Below are positions 59,889 through 64,000 of a stretch of DNA of 64,000 bases, piece by piece. Location: NCBI GenBank assembly GCA_964439835.1, contig CAYTPQ010000012.1, positions 6,849 to 70,848 on the forward strand. Direction: 5' to 3'. Source of the stretch: JAGNLM01 sp964439835. Its GTDB lineage: Bacteria > Pseudomonadota > Gammaproteobacteria > JAABTG01. Below the pieces are notes generated by a model, which saw nothing but the letters and a program-made list of their open reading frames with translations, was not told where the DNA came from and did not search any database. A program made the position numbers and the translations under genes. Numbering within the stretch: position 1 is the stretch's first letter; every line of letters starts with the position of its first letter.

Positions 59889-61463
59889 ATGGTTCCGAGC
59901 TGGCTGGTGCCCCTGCTCCCGCGCTGGTGGCCGAACGACCCGCCCACGGGCGGCACGCTCGCCGGCGGCGCCCTCACCGGGACCGCGCTCGACGAGACCC
60001 TGACCGCGCCGAACAACCTCAGCGGCCTCACCGTGGACGGACTCGGCGGCGATGACCGGCTGGAGGACTCGCACTCCTGGTTCGACCACGACATCGTGCT
60101 GTCGGGCGGACCCGGCGACGACTTCTACGAGACCCGACTGCTCGACACGCGGGTCGTCGAGTTACCCGGCGAGGGCACGGACACCCTGCTGTTCAACTGG
60201 CGGGAGGAGGTGCTGCCACCCCTGCCGAGCGAGGCCCAGGCCACCTGCACCCTGCCGGCGGAAGTCGAGAACCTGATCCTGAGCGAGCTGCCAATGGACT
60301 TCTCGCGCCCCGCCGACAGGGTAGTGGACTACGACCGCAACGGCGTCGGGAACGAGCTGGACAACGCCATCGTGGGCAACCAGGAGGGCGACAACCGGCT
60401 GGAGGGGCGGGGCGGCGACGACTCGCTGCAGGGGTTCGGGGGCCAGGACACCCTGGACGGAGGAGACGGGACCGACGTGGCCTACTACGTGGGGAACCGT
60501 AGCGAGTACGAGGTGGTCCGCACGGCCGACGGGCTGGTGGTGCGGGACCTGGTGGCGGGGCGGGACGACCGGGACGTGCTGCAGAACGTCGAGGTCCTGC
60601 GCTTCGCCGACGGCGACCTGCGCGTCGACTCCGGCGAAATCCCCGGCGGCGGCGTCACCTACCACACCTCGGCCGACGTCGTCTCGGCGGCCGACGGGCC
60701 GGTCCTGGCGGCAGAGATCGCCCACGACGACGAGATCGCGATCGGCGAGGCCGAGGCCGACGCCCGTCTGTCCTGGTCCACGGACGGGGCGGTGGCGACC
60801 GGCACCGGCGCCCGGGACGTGTTCTACCTCTCGGCCCGCCACCCGGGCCTCGAGCAGGTATTTGGCGGACCGGGGGACGACGTCTACATCGTCCGCGCGC
60901 CGGCGTCAGGGAGCGGGCCGGACCCCCGCGTCGTGGAACACGAGGGCGAGGGCGACGACAGCGTCTGGGTCGCCCAGAGCAACTACATCCCCCCGCCTTC
61001 GGTGGAAAACGTGGTGTCGATGACGGAGCGCCCGCTCAGCCTGCTCGGGAGCGACGGGGCCAACAAGCTGGTCGGCGGGCCGGACGCCGACACCCTGGCG
61101 GGCGGGTCCGGCGACGACGTCCTGTACGCCAACGGGGGTAACGACCTCGTGGTCGGCGGGACGGGGGCCGACGCCCTGTTTGGTGGGCCCGGCGCCGACG
61201 TCTTCGCCTGGGAGCCGGAGCACGTGGGCGAGGACGACCGGATCCTCGACTGGGAAGCCGTCGACCGCATCGACCTGCGGGGGATCAGCACACAGCAGGA
61301 CCACAGCGACATCATCCTATGGTACGGCTATCCGTCGGGTACGGACGCGGTAACGGTTTTCCTGAAAACGGACCACGACGGCACGGAGTATCTGCCGATC
61401 GTTACCCTCGTCGAGCCACCCCCGGGGACAACTTCGGACCTATTCGAAAGCATTCTGTTCTAG
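59889..61463 (+). CDS. RTX-like calcium-binding protein, probable type I secretion substrate
   Basis: 524 residues from ATG at 59889 (GGAGGTAGC upstream). Nonapeptide-type RTX repeats occur in two or three blocks: LGGDDRLED and GGPGDDFYE near the N-terminus, RGGDDSLQGFGGQDTLDGGD (about 175-195), and near the C-terminus GGPDADTLAGGSGDDVLYAN and GGTGADALFGGPGADVF. The C-terminus ends in a hydrophobic LFESILF, fitting a type I secretion signal. It is 11 bases after the HlyD-type gene, so exporter and substrate are one operon. No enzymatic domain was recognised. Confidence 0.88.
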   Translation: MVPSWLVPLLPRWWPNDPPTGGTLAGGALTGTALDETLTAPNNLSGLTVDGLGGDDRLEDSHSWFDHDIVLSGGPGDDFYETRLLDTRVVELPGEGTDTLLFNWREEVLPPLPSEAQATCTLPAEVENLILSELPMDFSRPADRVVDYDRNGVGNELDNAIVGNQEGDNRLEGRGGDDSLQGFGGQDTLDGGDGTDVAYYVGNRSEYEVVRTADGLVVRDLVAGRDDRDVLQNVEVLRFADGDLRVDSGEIPGGGVTYHTSADVVSAADGPVLAAEIAHDDEIAIGEAEADARLSWSTDGAVATGTGARDVFYLSARHPGLEQVFGGPGDDVYIVRAPASGSGPDPRVVEHEGEGDDSVWVAQSNYIPPPSVENVVSMTERPLSLLGSDGANKLVGGPDADTLAGGSGDDVLYANGGNDLVVGGTGADALFGGPGADVFAWEPEHVGEDDRILDWEAVDRIDLRGISTQQDHSDIILWYGYPSGTDAVTVFLKTDHDGTEYLPIVTLVEPPPGTTSDLFESILF

Positions 61464-61520
61464 GGATCCCTCCCAGCCGCGTTCACAACGCGCCTCCGTC
61501 AACGCGCCAGTCCAGAAACG

Positions 61521-61549
61521 CCGAAGCCCCGCTCTGCGCGGGGCTTCGG
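61521..61549. terminator. Hairpin terminator between convergent operons
   Basis: A perfect 12-base-pair stem CCGAAGCCCCGC / GCGGGGCTTCGG (61521-61532, 61538-61549) with a five-base loop. On the minus strand it is followed by CGTTTCT and on the plus strand by GTGATTTCG, so T-runs are weak on both sides. It lies midway between the RTX gene and galU and probably serves both. Confidence 0.75.
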
Positions 61550-61603
61550 GTGATTTCGAGGGGGTCGGGCCGGCCAAAGGACGGCCCGCAAGTTCGACGA
61601 GAT

Positions 61604-62497
61604 TCAGCGCGGCAGTCGCGTGCCCACGTATCGGCCCAGGTACTCGGCAAAGCTCTCCTTGAGCTCGGGGTGCGCTAGGGCGTGCTCCACGGTCGCCACC
61701 AGGTAGCCGAGCTTGTCGCCGCAGTCGTAGCGCTTGCCACGGAACTGGTAGGCCATGACCGGCTCCTCGGCGAGCAGCTTGGCGATGGCGTCGGTGAGCT
61801 GGATCTCCCCGCCCGCGCCCCGCTCGGTCTCCTCCAGCAGCGTGAAGATCCGCGGGCTCAGGATGTAGCGCCCGACCACGCCGAGGGTCGAAGGGGCCTG
61901 GGCGGGCTTGGGCTTCTCCACGATCCGCTCCACGCGCCCGACCCGCTCGTCGACCGGCTCGGTCTTGACGATGCCGTAGCGGTCGGTCTCCAGCGGGTTC
62001 ACCGGCTCCACCGCGAGCACGCTGGCGCCACCGTGGGCTTCGTGCACCCGCGCCATCTGCTGCAGGCAGTTCAGCTCGCCGCCGTCGATCAGGTCGTCGG
62101 CGAGGATCACCGCGAACGGCTCGTTGCCGACGACGGGCTTGGCGCACAGCACCGCGTGCCCGAGGCCGAGGGGCTCCGCCTGGCGGATGTAGATGCAGGT
62201 CACGCCGTCGGGCAGGACCTCCTGGACCAGCTCCAGCAGCTTGGCCTTACCGCGTTTCTCCAGCTCGGTCTCGAGCTCGTAGGCCTTGTCGAAGTGGTCC
62301 TCGATCGAGCGCTTGTTGCGGCCGGTGATGAAGACCAGCTCGGTCGCACCCGCCGCGACCGCCTCCTCCGCCGCGTACTGGATGAGCGGCTTGTCGACGA
62401 TCGGGAGCATCTCCTTGGGGTTGGCCTTGGTCGCCGGCAGAAACCGGCTGCCCATGCCCGCGACGGGAAAAACAGCCTTGCGGATCGGTCGGTTCAT
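61604..62497 (-). CDS. galU: UTP-glucose-1-phosphate uridylyltransferase
   Basis: Makes UDP-glucose for polysaccharide, LPS and trehalose synthesis. 297 residues with KAVFPVAGMGSRFLPATKA, EMLPIVDKPLIQYAAEEA, FITGRNKRSIEDHFD, VILADDLIDGG and the C-terminal YDCGDKLGYLVATVEHAL. ATG at 62497 overlaps the stop of the upstream dehydratase gene (ATGA), so both are one operon. Full length for the family. Confidence 0.97.
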   Translation of the reverse strand: MNRPIRKAVFPVAGMGSRFLPATKANPKEMLPIVDKPLIQYAAEEAVAAGATELVFITGRNKRSIEDHFDKAYELETELEKRGKAKLLELVQEVLPDGVTCIYIRQAEPLGLGHAVLCAKPVVGNEPFAVILADDLIDGGELNCLQQMARVHEAHGGASVLAVEPVNPLETDRYGIVKTEPVDERVGRVERIVEKPKPAQAPSTLGVVGRYILSPRIFTLLEETERGAGGEIQLTDAIAKLLAEEPVMAYQFRGKRYDCGDKLGYLVATVEHALAHPELKESFAEYLGRYVGTRLPR

Positions 62498-64000
62498 CGT
62501 TTCGCTCGCTCGAAAGTCAACACGTTTCTCGCCGCCGGCTCGACACCGCGCCGCCGCGCGTCACCGAGCTCCGGCACCAGTACCTTCAACAGCTCCGTCA
62601 GGCGAGCCTCGTCGTAGGCAACGCAGGCCGCCCCCATCTCCTCCAGCGTACGGTCCAGGGTCTCCGGGTCGACCTCCCGGACGTGCGCGAGCCGCAGCTT
62701 CTCGTGCCCGGTCGACACCAGACGTTCCTCTTCGTGGAAGAGCTCCTCGTAGAGCTTCTCCCCCGGCCGCAGGCCGGTGAAGACGATCGGGACCTCGACT
62801 CCGGGCCGTTTGCCGGACAGGCGGATCATCTGCTCGGCCAGATCGCGGATCCGGACCGGCTCGCCCATGTCGAGGACGAAGATCTCACCGCCCTGTCCCG
62901 CCACCGCCGCCTGCAGGATCAGCTGGCAGGCCTCGGGTATGGTCATGAAGTAGCGGGTGATGTCGGGGTGCGTGACGGTGACCGGACCGCCGGCGGCGAT
63001 CTGCTCGCGGAACGTCGGCACCACGCTGCCGGCGGAATCGAGCACGTTGCCGAACCGGACTGTGATGAATCGCGTCGACGCGTGCCGGTGCAGGCCCTGG
63101 CAGACGATCTCGGCCACGCGCTTGGTCGCGCCCATCACGTTGGTCGGGTTCACCGCCTTGTCGGTGGAGATCAGGACGAAGGCCTCGCAGCCAAAGCCGG
63201 CTGCCGTCGCGGCGACGTTGCGGGTACCGAGTACGTTGTTGTGCACCGCCTCGCGGGCCTGGTCCTGCAGCAGGGGCACGTGCTTGTAGGCGGCGGCGTG
63301 GAACACGACGTCCGGCTGGTGCTCGGAGAAGGCGAAGCGCACGGCGGGCTCGTCGCAGACGTCGCCGAGCCTGGCGCGCAGGGTCAGGTTCGGGAAGTCC
63401 CGGCGCAGCTCGCGCTCCACCCGGAACAAGTTGAACTCGCTGTTCTCGAATATCACCAGGGTCTGCGGCCCCAGCCGTGCGATCTGCCGACAGAGCTCCG
63501 ATCCGATCGAGCCACCGCCACCGGTGATCAAGACGCGCTTGCCCGAGAGGCCCTGCGTGATCGAGCGCCAGTCCAGGGTCACCGGCTCGCGACCGAGCAG
63601 GTCCTCGATCGAGACCTCGCGCAGGTCGCCCGCGGACAGGTGGCCGGTGGGCCCCTCCTGTAGCCCAGGTAGCGTGCGGAACGGAACTCCCGTAGCCTCG
63701 CAAGCGCTGACGATCCGTTGCATCGCCCGCCTGCCCGCAGACGGGATCGCGATCAGGATGGTCTCGATCCCGTACTGCTGCACCATCCCGGGCAGCTCCC
63801 CGGTGGTACCCAGAACCCGTACGCCGTGGACCTCCCGCCCCAGCCGGCGTGCCTCGTCGTCGACGAACCCGACCGGCTCGTAACCCCAGCGCGCGTCCCG
63901 GAGCAGGTCGCGGACCAGAAGGTCGCCCGCCCGCCCGGCGCCGACGATCAGGGCCCGCTTGCCGGACCCGGCGTAGAGGCGGTGGTCCTTCGACCAGCGG
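62494..64000 (-). CDS. CapD/WbpM-type nucleotide-sugar dehydratase/epimerase (5' end beyond the window)
   Basis: About 501 codons are visible; the N-terminal membrane part lies beyond 64000. Two Rossmann motifs are seen: ALIVGAGRAGDLLVRDLL near the edge (CoA-binding-like domain) and RVLITGGGGSIGSELCRQI for NAD(P). VFHAAAYKHVPLLQ and STDKAVNPTNVMGATKR (with the serine-containing catalytic region in place of YxxxK) are typical of long FlaA1/WbpM UDP-GlcNAc 4,6-dehydratases. It acts in O-antigen or capsule sugar synthesis, in an operon with galU. Probably continues a larger polysaccharide cluster to the right. Confidence 0.93.
   Translation of the reverse strand, partial: RWSKDHRLYAGSGKRALIVGAGRAGDLLVRDLLRDARWGYEPVGFVDDEARRLGREVHGVRVLGTTGELPGMVQQYGIETILIAIPSAGRRAMQRIVSACEATGVPFRTLPGLQEGPTGHLSAGDLREVSIEDLLGREPVTLDWRSITQGLSGKRVLITGGGGSIGSELCRQIARLGPQTLVIFENSEFNLFRVERELRRDFPNLTLRARLGDVCDEPAVRFAFSEHQPDVVFHAAAYKHVPLLQDQAREAVHNNVLGTRNVAATAAGFGCEAFVLISTDKAVNPTNVMGATKRVAEIVCQGLHRHASTRFITVRFGNVLDSAGSVVPTFREQIAAGGPVTVTHPDITRYFMTIPEACQLILQAAVAGQGGEIFVLDMGEPVRIRDLAEQMIRLSGKRPGVEVPIVFTGLRPGEKLYEELFHEEERLVSTGHEKLRLAHVREVDPETLDRTLEEMGAACVAYDEARLTELLKVLVPELGDARRRGVEPAARNVLTFERAKR

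Overview
The window is about 64 kb of high-GC (roughly 70%) bacterial chromosome. It carries a complete Na+-translocating NADH:quinone reductase operon with its maturation factor, a lexA-imuA-imuB SOS cassette behind a near-consensus gammaproteobacterial LexA box, lipopolysaccharide-type glycosyltransferases, a DsrC-like protein and a possible sulfur-globule-like secreted protein. Together these point to a gammaproteobacterium, plausibly of the Chromatiales or Ectothiorhodospiraceae kind. That placement is inference. No rRNA, tRNA, CRISPR array or intact insertion sequence was recognised.

Layout: 1-2.2 kb is the SOS mutagenesis operon (minus). 2.3-4.3 kb holds small proteins and a histidine-rich thioredoxin. 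4.5-10.1 kb has dusA, pepN and zwf. 10.3-12.5 kb encodes a VTT-membrane/flavin disulfide reductase fusion. 13.3-17.5 kb is a phospholipid-type cluster (CdsA-like, PAP2/dual-specificity phosphatase fusion, alpha/beta hydrolase/methyltransferase fusion). 17.6-18.5 kb is a decayed formate dehydrogenase and molybdenum-cofactor locus (mobB, mobA and formate dehydrogenase alpha remnants). 18.6-25.4 kb is an island of lower GC with glycosyltransferases, an ELM1-family protein, a CHCC zinc finger and a PAP2 phosphatase. 25.7-27.1 kb has a radical SAM protein and a strongly shortened fdhE, so remains of the formate dehydrogenase locus lie on both sides of the island. 28.2-34.4 kb is nqrABCDEF-nqrM (minus). 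34.7-41.7 kb has a DUF454 protein, a conserved unknown, a P-type ATPase behind a broken uspA, glgC, and a DsrC-like protein without its cysteines. 41.8-46.7 kb is a TRAP-transporter operon ending in a trypsin-like protease. 46.9-51.0 kb has a regulator, a DUF2784 protein, a DegT-type aminotransferase and a GlpD-like flavoprotein. 51.4-61.5 kb is a type I secretion cassette: a 1533-residue repeat protein, a 100-residue unknown, ABC exporter, HlyD-type adaptor and an RTX-like protein. 61.6-64 kb is galU and the start of a CapD/WbpM-type dehydratase.

Two themes stand out. First, several genes (fdhE, mobB, formate dehydrogenase alpha, uspA) keep separated conserved segments but have lost the sequence between them; mobA and the formate dehydrogenase gene were apparently divergent and lost both 5' ends at a single junction. 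This reads as loss of formate oxidation combined with insertion of a surface-polysaccharide island, though an assembly artefact must be excluded. Second, the type I secretion cassette links two very different candidate substrates and a small conserved-looking protein with no outer-membrane TolC partner in the window; it is the best candidate here for an undescribed surface or secretion system.
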